This document shows positions 15,574 through 25,315 of a DNA stretch of 64,000 nt, piece after piece. The notes under the pieces are model-generated. The model was not told where the DNA came from. It saw nothing but the letters and a program-made list of their open reading frames with translations, and searched no databases. The translations under genes were made by a program, and so were the position numbers. Each line of letters starts with the position of its first letter. Position 1 is the first letter of the stretch. This DNA is from an uncultured Clostridia bacterium (GTDB lineage: Bacteria; Bacillota; Clostridia; Christensenellales; Borkfalkiaceae): contig CAKQKN010000106.1 in NCBI GenBank assembly GCA_934249215.1, positions 1 through 64,000 of the forward strand, in the 5' to 3' direction.

Positions 15574-17130
15574 ATGAAAAACAAATTCAGACTTACCGTT
15601 GCGATCTTGCTCGTAACGCTCGTCGCATCGCTTTTTTCGGGATGTTTTCTGTTTGAGGACATACAGTCCATCTCTCTTATAGGACAGCCGAAAACTCAGT
15701 ATAAGGTAGGCGAAGAACTCGATACCGACAGCTTCAAGATTAAGCTTCAGTATAAAACCTCCGCAAACGACAAAGAAGTCGGATATTACAACAATATCAA
15801 CGTTCAGTTCGAGAATAACTTCTCGTCGGCTAAAGTCGGAACTTACAAATGCGTAATCAACATCAAGGGCAATTCCAACATCAGCCTTTCTTTTGACTAC
15901 AGCGTTGTCGAAGGTTCCGTGTTCGAGGAAGGCGACGGTTCGCAGAGTAATCCTTACATTGTCACGACTGCCGCGCAGTTCGCGAAAATCGGTGCGGAAG
16001 CCGGTAAATATTACGAACTCGGTAACAATATCAGCCTCGAAGGAAAAACTTATTACAACACGAATAAAAATGGCTTTGTCCTCGACGGAAAAGACTTCAA
16101 CGTTGATATCGGTGGTGACTGTGCATATGCGTTTAGATGGGCTAAAGATGCTACGATTAAGAATCTTACGCTTAAAGTAAGACCTGGCGTTGCGTTTGAA
16201 ACCGTTCTCGTGCTTGACCTTAGCGGTGAAGTAACGTTTGAGAATATTACGACCGAAGGTACGATGGAAGCCGACATGAATACAGGTATGCTTGCTTGCC
16301 GTACTCTAGAAGCCACAAAAGTAACTGTTAAGAACTGTGTTAACAAAGTAAACTTCACCGGTACTTCGCCTTACTGCGGCGCGTTTATCGGACTTGCCGA
16401 TTCGAGATTGAAAGAAATTACATTCGACGGATGTACGAATATGGGTAATTTCGAAGCGACGACCGCTTGGATGTTGGTTGGAAACTGCGCAGGTGAAATT
16501 GGTTCGATTTACGTTAACAATTGTAAGAACGAAGGTAAGTTTACGAGTGCCGGTAACGGTTTGCTTAACTATGATGGTTCTTTGGCTACGAAAGCATATT
16601 TAACGATCGATGAATATAAAAATACTTACTCGAAGGCAAAGAATATCAAAACTCTCAATGTGACTACAAATCGTTCGGATTTCGTTATCATTCCGCAACT
16701 TATTTCCAAAATGGTTGGCGATAAAGTAAAAGACGCGACGCTTGTTAAGGATAACGGTACTGTTAAGTTTGCTTCGACCGTAACGGCTAAACTTGATGAA
16801 GAATTCGGGGCAGGCAACTACAGTGTAGTCGCGTATGTCCGTGATTGGGTTATTTACGATACTGGAACGATGCATATGTACTCCGATAAATTCGGCATGG
16901 ATTTTGCTGCTCCTTATTCCGAAGTTACGGCAGGAACCGAAGATGCGGAAAAACCGGCTGGCGCAATAAAGATTGTTGACGGTAAACTTGTCTTGGCTAA
17001 AACTGTTAAGGGAATAACTGCTACGCATCAGGGAACACAATATCAATATTATTGCTATTTCGTCTACAATGCTCAAGGCGAAATGAAGTATTGCGGACAG
17101 ATAGCTTATAAGGATATTCAGAACGCGTAA
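15574..17130 (+). CDS. Cell-surface lipoprotein with Ig-like domain, 518 aa
   Basis: A signal peptide ends in the lipobox L-F-S-G-C with Cys24 as the lipidation site, so the protein is tethered to the outer leaflet of the membrane. Residues about 33-110 ('Y-K-V-G-E-E-L-D-T-D-S-F-K-I' to 'V-G-T-Y-K-C-V-I-N-I-K-G') form a bacterial Ig-like (Big_3 type) domain. 'S-N-P-Y-I-V-T-T-A-A-Q-F-A-K-I-G' near 125 starts a repeat-containing region resembling GLUG-type beta-helix proteins. AGGAG precedes ATG 15574. From about 16050 the codons become richer in A/T-ending choices (GTT, ACT, GGT) than in the first third, which suggests a different history. Ligand unknown. Confidence 0.78.
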   Translation: MKNKFRLTVAILLVTLVASLFSGCFLFEDIQSISLIGQPKTQYKVGEELDTDSFKIKLQYKTSANDKEVGYYNNINVQFENNFSSAKVGTYKCVINIKGNSNISLSFDYSVVEGSVFEEGDGSQSNPYIVTTAAQFAKIGAEAGKYYELGNNISLEGKTYYNTNKNGFVLDGKDFNVDIGGDCAYAFRWAKDATIKNLTLKVRPGVAFETVLVLDLSGEVTFENITTEGTMEADMNTGMLACRTLEATKVTVKNCVNKVNFTGTSPYCGAFIGLADSRLKEITFDGCTNMGNFEATTAWMLVGNCAGEIGSIYVNNCKNEGKFTSAGNGLLNYDGSLATKAYLTIDEYKNTYSKAKNIKTLNVTTNRSDFVIIPQLISKMVGDKVKDATLVKDNGTVKFASTVTAKLDEEFGAGNYSVVAYVRDWVIYDTGTMHMYSDKFGMDFAAPYSEVTAGTEDAEKPAGAIKIVDGKLVLAKTVKGITATHQGTQYQYYCYFVYNAQGEMKYCGQIAYKDIQNA

Positions 17131-17185
17131 TCAAAAGATATTTTACGGTGGGGCTTGCGCCTTGCCGAATAAAACGACCTTTAAG

Positions 17186-17219
17186 CAAGGCGGAACGAAT
17201 TTCGTTCCGCCTTGTTTTT
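17186..17219 (+). terminator. Rho-independent terminator after the lipoprotein gene
   Basis: CAAGGCGGAACGAA (17186-17199) and its exact reverse complement at 17201-17214 are followed by five T. Confidence 0.9.
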
Positions 17220-17248
17220 GGCTCTATGTCAAATGTTGGGGTGTGCCC

Positions 17249-17295
17249 ATAGATCCCTCGTCGGTCGGGGAGGTGGCTCGTCTCGGGACGACGAG
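17249..17295 (+). repeat. Diverged copy of the 48-bp intergenic repeat
   Basis: 'ATAGATCCCTCG' followed after about 24 bp by 'CTCGGGACGACGA' matches both ends of the repeat at 3255-3907, with the middle changed. Confidence 0.6.
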
Positions 17296-17333
17296 CGGTG
17301 TTTGTATGGGGTGTGTGTCTAAAATTGTAGAAC

Positions 17334-17371
17334 AAAAAAAAGCACTTTCGAAAGCCGAAAGTGCTTTTTTT
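17334..17371 (-). terminator. Bidirectional terminator, mainly for tRNA-Leu
   Basis: A-run plus AGCACTTTCG, loop AAAGC, CGAAAGTGCT plus T-run: the stem is flanked by A and T tracts, so it can work in both directions. It begins 3 nt past the CCA end of the minus-strand tRNA. Confidence 0.85.
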
Positions 17372-17373
17372 GT

Positions 17374-17458
17374 TGGTGTCGAGAATGAGACTTGAACTCA
17401 CACGGTATATACCATACGCCCCTCAAACGTACGCGTCTGCCAATTCCGCCATCCCGAC
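17374..17458 (-). tRNA. tRNA-Leu, anticodon GAG
   Basis: On the minus strand the 85-nt sequence starts GTCGGGA and ends TCTCGAC-A-CCA, giving a 7-bp acceptor stem (one G-T pair), with the CCA encoded. The D region GGCGGAATTGGCAGACGC is typical of leucine tRNAs. The anticodon stem TACGT/GCGTA encloses the loop TTGAGGG, so the anticodon is GAG (reads CUC/CUU). A long variable arm follows, as expected for Leu, then the T arm with GTTCAAGTC. Confidence 0.93.
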
Positions 17459-17493
17459 GAGTGCAAAAGCGAATACATTCACAATGCTTACCT

Positions 17494-17522
17494 ATGATAC
17501 ATTTTTTCTTTGCGATTGTCAA
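17494..17522 (-). promoter_or_regulatory. Promoter of tRNA-Leu
   Basis: On the minus strand, TTGACA (17522-17517), 17 bp, TATCAT (17499-17494). It points at the tRNA 36 bp away. Confidence 0.85.
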
Positions 17523-17571
17523 GAAAAAACAAGCGCATTGTTGATATTTTTCTAAAAATTTGAGCATATCA

Positions 17572-17600
17572 TTGATATTTTTTTTGAAATATGTTATCAT
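17572..17600 (+). promoter_or_regulatory. Promoter of the nitroreductase gene
   Basis: TTGATA (17572-17577), 17 bp, TATCAT (17595-17600); divergent from the tRNA promoter. Confidence 0.75.
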
Positions 17601-17641
17601 ACGCAGAGAACGGCGGTTAAAATACCGCAGGAGGCTTTTAT

Positions 17642-18166
17642 ATGAACTGTATAATGGAAAATATAGTAACGAGAAGAAGCATTCGCTCGTTCGTAAACGG
17701 CAAAAGAATTCCCGAGGACGTCTTACGCGACGTGGTGACCGCGGGAATGTTTGCGCCCACCGCACTCAATCGTCAGCCGATTTTGTTTACCGTCGTCGCT
17801 GACAAAGCGCTTATCGGAAAACTCGCCAAAGCGGTCGGAAAAGCCGCCGGAAAAGGCGAAAACTACGATTTTTATAACCCCGAGGCGATAATTCTTACTT
17901 CTTGCGACAAGGCGAGCAGATTTATCAAAGAGGATACATCGTGCGCCCTTGAAAATATGTTTTTATACGCTCATTCTGTCGGCGTCGGCTCGGTCTGGAT
18001 AAATCAGCCCGCAACCGTCTGCGACGACGAAAAAGTCAGAGCGGTGCTTGCCGAACTCGGAATCCCCGAAAACCATGCGCTCGGCGGAATGGCGGCGCTC
18101 GGCTATCCCGAATCGGTTCCCGAAAACGATCTCACACGCAAAAGCAAAGCCAATTATATATTATAA
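17642..18166 (+). CDS. Nitroreductase family flavoprotein, 174 aa
   Basis: The N-terminal 'T-R-R-S-I-R-S-F' (about residues 10-17) is the FMN phosphate-binding signature of nitroreductase-fold enzymes, followed by 'A-P-T-A-L-N-R-Q-P' near 38-46 and the C-terminal 'G-G-M-A-A-L-G-Y-P'. Such enzymes are FMN-dependent NAD(P)H oxidoreductases acting on quinones, nitro compounds or flavins in the cytoplasm; the substrate here cannot be told. Length is normal for the short class. AGGAGG at 17628-17633 is 8 nt before ATG 17642. It appears monocistronic with its own promoter. Confidence 0.88.
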   Translation: MNCIMENIVTRRSIRSFVNGKRIPEDVLRDVVTAGMFAPTALNRQPILFTVVADKALIGKLAKAVGKAAGKGENYDFYNPEAIILTSCDKASRFIKEDTSCALENMFLYAHSVGVGSVWINQPATVCDDEKVRAVLAELGIPENHALGGMAALGYPESVPENDLTRKSKANYIL

Positions 18167-18300
18167 GGTTATAAAGCGGAATCGTTCGCGGTCGACTCGA
18201 CGGTTTGGTTGATCGGCGGTAGTTTTCGCACCGTCGGAGATTGTCGTCGTTTGACTTTAATCGTAAATAAACGGCGTAATTTTACGCATGATAATTGCGT

Positions 18301-18648
18301 ATGCTAAACGAAAATGCCGAAAAACTGTTGACGATCGTCCTGAAAGAATGCGGCTCGGACTATAAAATTCTGACGGAGGAAGATTTTTCTTCCGTGTCGG
18401 AATATGCCGAGGTGCTCGACGTTCTCGACGGAGCGGGGTATATCAACGTAAAATATTCGGGAAACGGTGACTATCTCGTCGCTCCGACGTACAAAGCCCG
18501 CGCTTATTTTTCCGAAAAGGAAAAGGATTTCTATCTGCGCGCGGTACTCTGCCGCAAGGTCGGGTTATACGCTTTCGTCGGCGCGTTGACGGGCGGGCTT
18601 GCGGCGATTCTCGTCGCGCTCGCGTTGAGAGGTCTTTGTGCTTTCTAA
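18301..18648 (+). CDS. Small winged-helix-like protein with C-terminal membrane span, 115 aa
   Basis: Residues 1-70 look like a helix-rich wing domain ('E-N-A-E-K-L-L-T-I-V-L-K-E-C-G-S-D-Y-K-I'; 'V-L-D-G-A-G-Y-I-N-V-K-Y'). Residues about 85-112 form a hydrophobic segment ('V-G-L-Y-A-F-V-G-A-L-T-G-G-L-A-A-I-L-V-A'). The gene overlaps the next one by 11 nt, and that gene has the same domain plan, so the two probably act together at the membrane. ATG 18301 is chosen; TTG 18295 is an in-frame alternative, and no clear ribosome binding site is visible. Function unknown. Confidence 0.55.
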   Translation: MLNENAEKLLTIVLKECGSDYKILTEEDFSSVSEYAEVLDVLDGAGYINVKYSGNGDYLVAPTYKARAYFSEKEKDFYLRAVLCRKVGLYAFVGALTGGLAAILVALALRGLCAF

Positions 18649-18976
18649 AAAGGAATTCGAGATATTGTCCGCGGCATACCGCTCGGGAACGGGCGGGAAG
18701 TACCTCGTTTCGACCGAAAAACTCAAAACGGCTTTCGGGCTCGGCGACGAAAGAAAACTCCTCGGTTCTCTTGCCGAAAAGGGGCTTGCCGACGTCATTT
18801 ACACCGATCGTCACGGCGAGCCGTACGTCTATATAAAGATTACGAACGCCGGAGCCGAAAAGGTCACGTCGAAAAAACGCAAGCGGCGCGAGGTCGGAAT
18901 CAAGGTCGTGTTTGCATGCGTGAGCGCGCTCGTAACCTATATCGTCGGGAAATTGTTATATTTGATTTTTAAATGA
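18638..18976 (+). CDS. Small winged-helix-like protein with C-terminal membrane span, paralogue-like partner, 112 aa
   Basis: The domain plan mirrors the preceding gene: helical start ('K-K-E-F-E-I-L-S-A-A-Y-R'), 'L-L-G-S-L-A-E-K-G-L-A-D-V-I-Y' and a beta hairpin ('P-Y-V-Y-I-K-I-T-N-A-G'), then a basic linker K-K-R-K-R-R and a final membrane segment (about residues 90-110). Translation starts at GTG 18638 inside the previous gene, with GAGAGG upstream, so it is probably coupled. A cytoplasmic winged helix tied to the membrane could be a signal-responsive regulator, but this is inference. Confidence 0.55.
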   Translation: MLSKKEFEILSAAYRSGTGGKYLVSTEKLKTAFGLGDERKLLGSLAEKGLADVIYTDRHGEPYVYIKITNAGAEKVTSKKRKRREVGIKVVFACVSALVTYIVGKLLYLIFK

Positions 18977-19021
18977 TTTCCCGTTGCGGCGCGGTAAACG
19001 AAACGAAAACGAAAAAGCGGT

Positions 19022-19037
19022 CTATGAGTCGATTATC
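19022..19037 (+). repeat. Dispersed 16-bp palindromic element, copy 3
   Basis: CTATGAGTCGATTATC, one mismatch; AAAAA upstream; 46 bp after the preceding stop. Confidence 0.8.
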
Positions 19038-19054
19038 GCGCAAAAATAATTAGT

Positions 19055-19076
19055 GATGACGAAAGGAATCCCTATA
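19055..19076 (+). repeat. Second shared intergenic motif, copy 1
   Basis: GATGACGAAAGGAATCC plus CTATAA, almost identical to 47235-47257. It lies 12 bp before ATG 19088. Confidence 0.55.
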
Positions 19077-19087
19077 AAAGGTAAAAA

Positions 19088-20152
19088 ATGAAAATATCCG
19101 AAATTGACAAAAATTTTGCGACAAAAAAAGTGTCGGACGGCGAATTCGACGTTTATTCTCTCCCGTGCGAGCCTTTCGGGCTTTACGGTTGTTACCACGA
19201 TCCCGAATACGGTTTCATAAAAATCCCGAAAGCGGTTGCCGAATCCATAAGCTTGAGCGTCGCATGGGGCGCTCGTTGTACGGGCGGGGTAAGAATTACG
19301 TTCTCGACGAATTCGACGAAAATCGGTCTGAAAGGTCGCTATTTCGAAAAACTTCTGCTCGGGCATATGACTTTTATCGGAAGTTCGGGCTTCACTCTCT
19401 GCGAAACGTTAAACGGAAAAGAAGAGTTTCTCTGCAATCTCTTCAGCGATATCGTCGACAAAGAACAGGAATTTCATTTTAAAGCGGCACTTAAAAACGA
19501 CGGAAAAATGCACGATTACGTCATATTTTTCCCGTTATACAGCGGCGTGGAGCAAATATCCGTCGAACTCGACCGCGATTCTTCGGTCGCAAAATCGGAT
19601 AAATATCGCGGCAAAAAGCGCGTTATGTATTACGGTTCGTCGATAACGCAAGGGGCGTGCGCGGCTCGCCCGGACAACTGTTATCAGGCGCTTGTGTCCG
19701 AATGGACGGACACCGACTATTGCTTTTTCGGCTTCTCGGGCGCGGCAAAAGCCGAACCGCTGATGAACGAAATTCTGCGCGACACGCCGTGCGACGTTTT
19801 CGTTTGCGACTACGATTACAACGCGCCGACCGCCGAATATCTGAAAGAAACTCATATCGAGTTATACAAAACGTTCAGAAGCAAAAAGGAAAACGAGTCG
19901 ATCCCGATAATCTTTCTATCAAAGCCGAATTCGCTCTCCGAACCCGAGGACAAGGAGAGATTCGAGATAATCAAACAGACTTACGAATACGCGGTTGCCC
20001 GCGGCGATAAGAACGTTCGGCTTATATGCGGAATGGACTTATTCCCCGCCGACGTAAAAACTCATTGTTGCGTGGACGGTTGTCATCCCACCGATCTCGG
20101 CTTCTATTTTATGGCTAAAAAAGTTGCCGAAGTCTTAAAGGAATTTATCTGA
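19088..20152 (+). CDS. SGNH/GDSL-family hydrolase, 354 aa
   Basis: The C-terminal half carries the SGNH catalytic blocks: Y-Y-G-S-S-I-T-Q-G near residues 181-189 with Ser185 as likely nucleophile, and D-G-C-H-P-T-D near 330-336 giving the Asp330/His333 pair. The N-terminal 170 residues form a beta-sandwich-like domain, as in two-domain acetyl-xylan or carbohydrate esterases. There is no signal peptide, so the enzyme is cytoplasmic and probably removes acyl groups from imported sugars or similar metabolites. Spacing to uvrB (110 nt) suggests a separate transcript. Confidence 0.85.
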   Translation: MKISEIDKNFATKKVSDGEFDVYSLPCEPFGLYGCYHDPEYGFIKIPKAVAESISLSVAWGARCTGGVRITFSTNSTKIGLKGRYFEKLLLGHMTFIGSSGFTLCETLNGKEEFLCNLFSDIVDKEQEFHFKAALKNDGKMHDYVIFFPLYSGVEQISVELDRDSSVAKSDKYRGKKRVMYYGSSITQGACAARPDNCYQALVSEWTDTDYCFFGFSGAAKAEPLMNEILRDTPCDVFVCDYDYNAPTAEYLKETHIELYKTFRSKKENESIPIIFLSKPNSLSEPEDKERFEIIKQTYEYAVARGDKNVRLICGMDLFPADVKTHCCVDGCHPTDLGFYFMAKKVAEVLKEFI

Positions 20153-20160
20153 ATGTCCGC

Positions 20161-20176
20161 CTGTAAGTCGATTAAA
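20161..20176 (+). repeat. Dispersed palindromic element, degenerate copy 4
   Basis: CTGTAAGTCGATTAAA, three mismatches to the consensus; 9 bp after the preceding stop. It lies within the arms GTCCG ... CGGAC, so it could form a hairpin. Confidence 0.5.
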
Positions 20177-20261
20177 CGGACGTTCACGGCTATTATCCGC
20201 ACGGGATCATCATCCTCGTACGTAAAAACGATCCGATATCATACGTAAAAACAAGGAAGAA

Positions 20262-22223
20262 ATGCAAGACGGAGAATTTAAACTTCATTCAAAATTTAAG
20301 CCGACCGGCGATCAGCCGCAGGCGATCGAAAAACTTGTCGACGGATTCAGAAGCGGTCTGCGGGAGCAGGTGCTTCTCGGCGTAACGGGCAGCGGAAAAA
20401 CGTTCACGATGGCAAACGTGATCGAAAAGCTTCAGCGCCCCGCGCTCGTCATCGCGCATAACAAAACTCTTGCGGCGCAGCTGTGTAACGAGCTGCGCGA
20501 GTTTTTTCCCGAGAACCGCGTCGAATATTTTGTAAGTTACTACGATTATTATCAGCCCGAATCGTACATTCCGCAGACGGATACTTATATAGAAAAGGAC
20601 TTGTCGATAAACGACGAGATCGATAAACTTCGCCACAGCGCGACTTTTGCGTTGTCCGAGCGTCGCGACGTAATCGTCGTAGCGTCCGTTTCGTGCATAT
20701 ATGGTTTAGGCGCGCCGGAAGAATATTATAATCTGGCGATTTCGTTGCGCCCGGGAATGAAATACGACCGCGACGCGCTGATGAGAAAGCTCGTTTCGAT
20801 ACAATACGAAAGAAAAGACATAGATTTTCAGCGTTCGTCTTTTCGCGTTCACGGCGATATCGTCGAGGTTTTTCCCGCGTCCAACTCGGAAATAGTGCTT
20901 CGGATAGAGTTTTTCGGCGACGAAATCGACCGCATTTGCGAAACCGATTTTCTCACGGGGCGCGTTATTTCCGAACTCACTCACGCCGTCATTTTCCCCG
21001 CGAGCCACTACGCCGTCGGGAGCGGAAAAATGAATTCCGCGCTTTCGCAGATAGAGAAAGACATGACACAAGAAGTCGGCGATTTCGAGCGGGAAAACAA
21101 ACTTATCGAAGCCCAGCGGCTCAAACAACGCGTTTCTTACGATCTCGAAATGATGAACGAAATCGGTTATTGCAGCGGCGTTGAAAACTACAGCCGCTAT
21201 TTCGACGGAAGAAAACCGGGCGAACCGCCTTTCACGCTTCTCGACTATTTCCCCGAAGATTTCATATTGTTCATCGACGAAAGTCACATGACGATTCCGC
21301 AGATACGCGCCATGTATAACGGCGACCGCGCGCGCAAACAAAATCTCGTCGATTTCGGTTTTCGGCTGAAATCGGCATACGATAACCGCCCGCTCAAATT
21401 CGAGGAATTCGACGCAAGAATCGGGCAACTCGTCTGCATTTCCGCAACGCCCGCAGAGTACGAACTCGAGCATGCGGGGCAGGTCGTCGAGCAGATCATA
21501 AGACCTACGGGGCTCATCGATCCGCCCGTCGAGGTTCGCCCGACTGTAAATCAGATCGACGATCTTCTCGGCGAGATAAACAAAGTCATCGCGTCGTCCG
21601 GTCGGATTCTCGTGACCACGCTGACCAAAAAAATGGCGGAGCGGCTGACCGACTATCTGAAAGAGCGCAAACTCAAAGTGCGCTACATGCACTCCGACGT
21701 AGACACGCTCGAGCGAATCGAGATAATAAACGAACTTCGTCGCGGCGACATCGACGTACTCGTCGGCATAAACCTTCTGCGCGAAGGGCTCGACATTCCC
21801 GAGGTAAAACTCGTCGCCATTCTCGACGCTGACAAGGAAGGTTTTCTGCGTTCGGAAACTTCTCTCGTACAGACGATCGGAAGAACGGCGCGAAACAGCG
21901 AAGGTCGCGTTATCATGTACGCCGACGCGATCACCGGTAGCATGGACAGGGCGATGAAGGAAACCGAACGCCGCCGCAAAATTCAGCGCGAATACAACGA
22001 AAAGCACGGTATAGTACCGAAAACGATAGTTAAGCCCATCGTAAACAGCCTCGAAATAACCAAGAAAGTCGACCGCACGAAGGACGTTTCGAAAAATGAC
22101 ATCCCCGACGAAATCGAAAAACTGAAAGCGCTTATGAAACTCGCGCAGAACAATCTCGACTTCGAAAAATGCATTGAAATCCGCGACACGATCGCCAAAC
22201 TCAAGCTCAAAATGCGCGGCTGA
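20262..22223 (+). CDS. uvrB: Excinuclease ABC subunit B
   Basis: UvrB is the damage-verifying helicase-like subunit of nucleotide excision repair; it receives damaged DNA from UvrA and recruits UvrC. Walker A G-V-T-G-S-G-K-T is at residues 40-47, the beta-hairpin region with '[12 protein letters not shown]' is near 92-103, D-E-S-H near 340 is motif II, and the C-terminal UVR motif that binds UvrC spans about 618-653. Length (653 aa) is normal. AAGGAAG precedes ATG 20262. uvrA follows 163 nt downstream, the usual pairing. I see no LexA box in the upstream gap, although uvrB is SOS-induced in many Bacillota. Confidence 0.97.
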   Translation: MQDGEFKLHSKFKPTGDQPQAIEKLVDGFRSGLREQVLLGVTGSGKTFTMANVIEKLQRPALVIAHNKTLAAQLCNELREFFPENRVEYFVSYYDYYQPESYIPQTDTYIEKDLSINDEIDKLRHSATFALSERRDVIVVASVSCIYGLGAPEEYYNLAISLRPGMKYDRDALMRKLVSIQYERKDIDFQRSSFRVHGDIVEVFPASNSEIVLRIEFFGDEIDRICETDFLTGRVISELTHAVIFPASHYAVGSGKMNSALSQIEKDMTQEVGDFERENKLIEAQRLKQRVSYDLEMMNEIGYCSGVENYSRYFDGRKPGEPPFTLLDYFPEDFILFIDESHMTIPQIRAMYNGDRARKQNLVDFGFRLKSAYDNRPLKFEEFDARIGQLVCISATPAEYELEHAGQVVEQIIRPTGLIDPPVEVRPTVNQIDDLLGEINKVIASSGRILVTTLTKKMAERLTDYLKERKLKVRYMHSDVDTLERIEIINELRRGDIDVLVGINLLREGLDIPEVKLVAILDADKEGFLRSETSLVQTIGRTARNSEGRVIMYADAITGSMDRAMKETERRRKIQREYNEKHGIVPKTIVKPIVNSLEITKKVDRTKDVSKNDIPDEIEKLKALMKLAQNNLDFEKCIEIRDTIAKLKLKMRG

Positions 22224-22286
22224 TTTTATGCACGGCTTGTTTTCGGTTTTTTCGCGTCAAAACGATTAAAAAAACAAAAAGTCGGG

Positions 22287-22302
22287 CTATAAGTCGATTA
22301 TT
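22287..22302 (+). repeat. Dispersed 16-bp palindromic element, copy 5
   Basis: CTATAAGTCGATTATT, one mismatch, with AAAAA before and TTTTT after; 64 bp after the uvrB stop. Confidence 0.8.
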
Positions 22303-22385
22303 CGCATTTTTCGGGTAAAAACCGACAGAGCAGGGAGCGTTTAAACATCAAAGACGTTTAAACTTCAAAAGATATAAAGAACCAT

Positions 22386-25226
22386 ATGCAGGACTACATT
22401 AAGATTATCGGAGCAAAAGAAAACAACTTAAAAAATATCGACGTCGAAATCCCTCGCGACAAGCTCGTCGTATTCACGGGCGTATCCGGAAGCGGAAAGT
22501 CTACGCTTGCCTTCGATACGATTTTTGCCGAAGGTCAGCGCAGATACGTGGAAAGTCTGTCGAGCTACGCGCGAATGTTTTTGGGACAAATGCAAAAGCC
22601 GGACGTCGAAAAAATCGAAGGGCTTTCGCCCGCCATTTCCATCGATCAGAAAACGACGAACAACAACCCGCGTTCGACCGTTGGAACCGTCACCGAAATT
22701 TACGACTATTTCAGATTATTATACGCGCGCACGGGCGTACCCCATTGTCCGCAGTGCGGGCGGGAAATCCGCCGCCAGACGGTAGACGAGATAACCGACA
22801 AAATAATGGCGCTCGGCGAAGGCAGCCGAATCTATATCAACGCACCCGTCGTCCGCGGCAGAAAGGGCGAATTTAAAAAAGAACTCGAAAGTTACAGAAA
22901 GAGTGGCTACGTCCGCGTTGAAATCGACGGCTCGACTTACGAACTCGGCGAAGATATCAAACTCGACAAGAACGTAAAACACACCGTCAGCGTCGTCGTC
23001 GACCGCCTTATCGTAAAGGACGGAATCCAAAAGCGCCTTTCGGACAGCCTTGAAACGGCGATCAAACTCACGGGCGGGCTCGTTTCGTGCAAATGCGGCG
23101 AAACCGAAACGCTTTTTTCCACGAAATACGCTTGTCCCGAATGCGGAATCAGCATAGAAGAACTCGAGCCGCGCTTGTTTTCGTTCAACAATCCTTACGG
23201 CGCGTGCGAGGAATGCCGCGGCATAGGTTTCAGAAACGAAATCTCGGAAGCGCTCGTTCTCGGCGACACGTCGAAAAGTCTTAATCAGGGTGCGCTCTGC
23301 ATTTCCGGCTGGAATCTCGACAGCAGCAAATTCACACAGATGTATTTCCGCGCGCTGTCCAAAAAATACAAATTCAGCATGGATACACCCGTCAAAGACC
23401 TGCCGCGCGAAATCGTCGACATACTTCTTTACGGGAACGGCGGCGAAAAACTCGAACTCGAATACTCGTCGCGCACATTTCAGGGCAGTTACCGGTCGTC
23501 GTTCGAGGGGGTAATTCCAAATCTCGAAAGGCGTTACCGCGAAACCACGAGCGACTATACAAAATCCGAAATTCAGAAGTATATGGTTCAGAAACCATGC
23601 TCGTCATGCGGCGGAAAGCGACTCAAAAAAGAAGCGCTCGCAGTCACGGTCGGGGGAAAGAACATATACGAAATAAGCGAAATGTCGATCGAAAAACTTC
23701 GCGCTTTCGTCGACAAGCTCACGCTCGCCCCGACGCAAAAACTCATCGCCGAGCCGATACTCAAAGAAATTTCCGCGCGCCTTGATTTTCTGCGCAACGT
23801 CGGGCTCGAATATCTCACGCTGTCGCGAATGGCTTCGACTCTTTCGGGCGGCGAAGCGCAGCGCATAAGGCTCGCGACACAGATCGGAAGCGGGCTTCGC
23901 GGAGTGCTTTACATTCTCGACGAGCCGAGCATAGGTCTGCATCAGCGCGACAACGAAAAACTTCTTTCGACACTCAAAAATCTGCGCGATCTCGGAAACA
24001 GCGTCATCGTCGTCGAGCATGACGAAGAAACGATACGAAGCGCCGATTTTATTCTCGATATCGGTCCGAAAGCGGGCGTACACGGCGGTGAAGTCGTCGC
24101 GTGCGGCACGGTTGACGACATTATGGCGGAGCCGCGTTCGATCACCGGCGATTACCTTTCGGGTCGCAAAAAAATCGAAGTTCCCGTCGTTCGTACCCCC
24201 GTGAGCGGCAAATGGCTCACCGTCTACGGCGCGAAACAGAACAATCTCAAAAACGTGGACGTATCTTTCCCGGTCGGACTGATAACCGCCGTAACCGGCG
24301 TGTCGGGGAGCGGAAAAAGTTCGCTCGTAAACGGAATATTATATCCCGCGCTCGCGAACAGACTGAACGGTGCGAAAGAAGTCGAGGGCAACTACCGCGA
24401 AATCGACGGGGTGAGCAATTTCGACAAAGTCATCGCGATCGACCAGTCGCCTATCGGCAGAACGCCGAGAAGCAACCCCGCGACCTATACGGGCGCGTTC
24501 ACTCCGATAAGAGAGTTGTTCGCTTCGACCAACGACGCGAAAGAACGCGGATTCACTTCGGGCAGATTTTCCTTCAACGTGTCGGGCGGCAGATGCGAAA
24601 ACTGTCAGGGCGACGGCATAATCAAGATCGAAATGCACTTCCTTCCCGACGTATACGTTCCGTGCGAAGTGTGCAAAGGCACGAGGTACAACCGCGAAAC
24701 GCTCGCCGTGAAATATAAAGGAAAGAGCATAAACGACGTTCTCGAAATGACTGTTGACGAAGCCGTCGTGTTTTTTGAGAATATCCCGAGAATATATTCC
24801 AAAGTAAAGAGTTTACAGGACGTCGGGCTCGGCTACATTAAGCTCGGTCAGCCTGCAACGACGCTTTCGGGCGGCGAAGCGCAGCGCGTAAAACTCGCAA
24901 CCGAACTTTCCAAGCGCTCGACGGGAAAAACCATATACATTCTCGACGAACCCACGACCGGCTTGTCCACATACGACGTCGATAGACTCATCTCGATTTT
25001 CGATCGTCTGCGCAGCGGCGGCAACACGATCATCGTCATCGAACACAATCTCGACGTGATAAAAGTCGCCGACTACATCGTCGATCTCGGTCCGGAGGGC
25101 GGCGACGGCGGCGGAACGATCGTCGCGAAAGGCACGCCCGAAGCGGTTGCCGAAGTCGAAAAAAGTTACACCGGGAACTTCTTAAAGCGCATTTTTGCTG
25201 GAGAAATTATCGGCGGAAAAAAGTAA
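22386..25226 (+). CDS. uvrA: Excinuclease ABC subunit A
   Basis: UvrA is the DNA damage sensor, a dimeric ABC ATPase. It has two ABC modules: Walker A G-V-S-G-S-G-K-S at about 32-39 and again near 640, each with the signature L-S-G-G-E-A-Q-R (near 490 and 830). Zinc-binding Cys pairs are visible (C-P-Q-C, C-P-E-C/C-E-E-C, and C-E-N-C/C-E-V-C in the second half). Length 946 aa is normal. Translation begins at ATG 22386, which has only a weak ribosome binding site. The direct repeat GTTTAAAC (22339 and 22354 region) just upstream could be an operator, but there is no LexA box. Confidence 0.97.
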   Translation: MQDYIKIIGAKENNLKNIDVEIPRDKLVVFTGVSGSGKSTLAFDTIFAEGQRRYVESLSSYARMFLGQMQKPDVEKIEGLSPAISIDQKTTNNNPRSTVGTVTEIYDYFRLLYARTGVPHCPQCGREIRRQTVDEITDKIMALGEGSRIYINAPVVRGRKGEFKKELESYRKSGYVRVEIDGSTYELGEDIKLDKNVKHTVSVVVDRLIVKDGIQKRLSDSLETAIKLTGGLVSCKCGETETLFSTKYACPECGISIEELEPRLFSFNNPYGACEECRGIGFRNEISEALVLGDTSKSLNQGALCISGWNLDSSKFTQMYFRALSKKYKFSMDTPVKDLPREIVDILLYGNGGEKLELEYSSRTFQGSYRSSFEGVIPNLERRYRETTSDYTKSEIQKYMVQKPCSSCGGKRLKKEALAVTVGGKNIYEISEMSIEKLRAFVDKLTLAPTQKLIAEPILKEISARLDFLRNVGLEYLTLSRMASTLSGGEAQRIRLATQIGSGLRGVLYILDEPSIGLHQRDNEKLLSTLKNLRDLGNSVIVVEHDEETIRSADFILDIGPKAGVHGGEVVACGTVDDIMAEPRSITGDYLSGRKKIEVPVVRTPVSGKWLTVYGAKQNNLKNVDVSFPVGLITAVTGVSGSGKSSLVNGILYPALANRLNGAKEVEGNYREIDGVSNFDKVIAIDQSPIGRTPRSNPATYTGAFTPIRELFASTNDAKERGFTSGRFSFNVSGGRCENCQGDGIIKIEMHFLPDVYVPCEVCKGTRYNRETLAVKYKGKSINDVLEMTVDEAVVFFENIPRIYSKVKSLQDVGLGYIKLGQPATTLSGGEAQRVKLATELSKRSTGKTIYILDEPTTGLSTYDVDRLISIFDRLRSGGNTIIVIEHNLDVIKVADYIVDLGPEGGDGGGTIVAKGTPEAVAEVEKSYTGNFLKRIFAGEIIGGKK

Positions 25227-25315
25227 TCGAACGAGCAAAAAACGGTAAATCGGCAAGCAAAAAACGCAAAAACGCAGGATAAAACGAGCGATCGATTCGC
25301 TCCGAAGAGGAAAAA

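Noticed and set aside
17374..17458. tRNA-Leu as attachment site of the phage block
   Set aside because: No second copy of the tRNA 3' end was seen near the phage block, and unrelated genes lie between.
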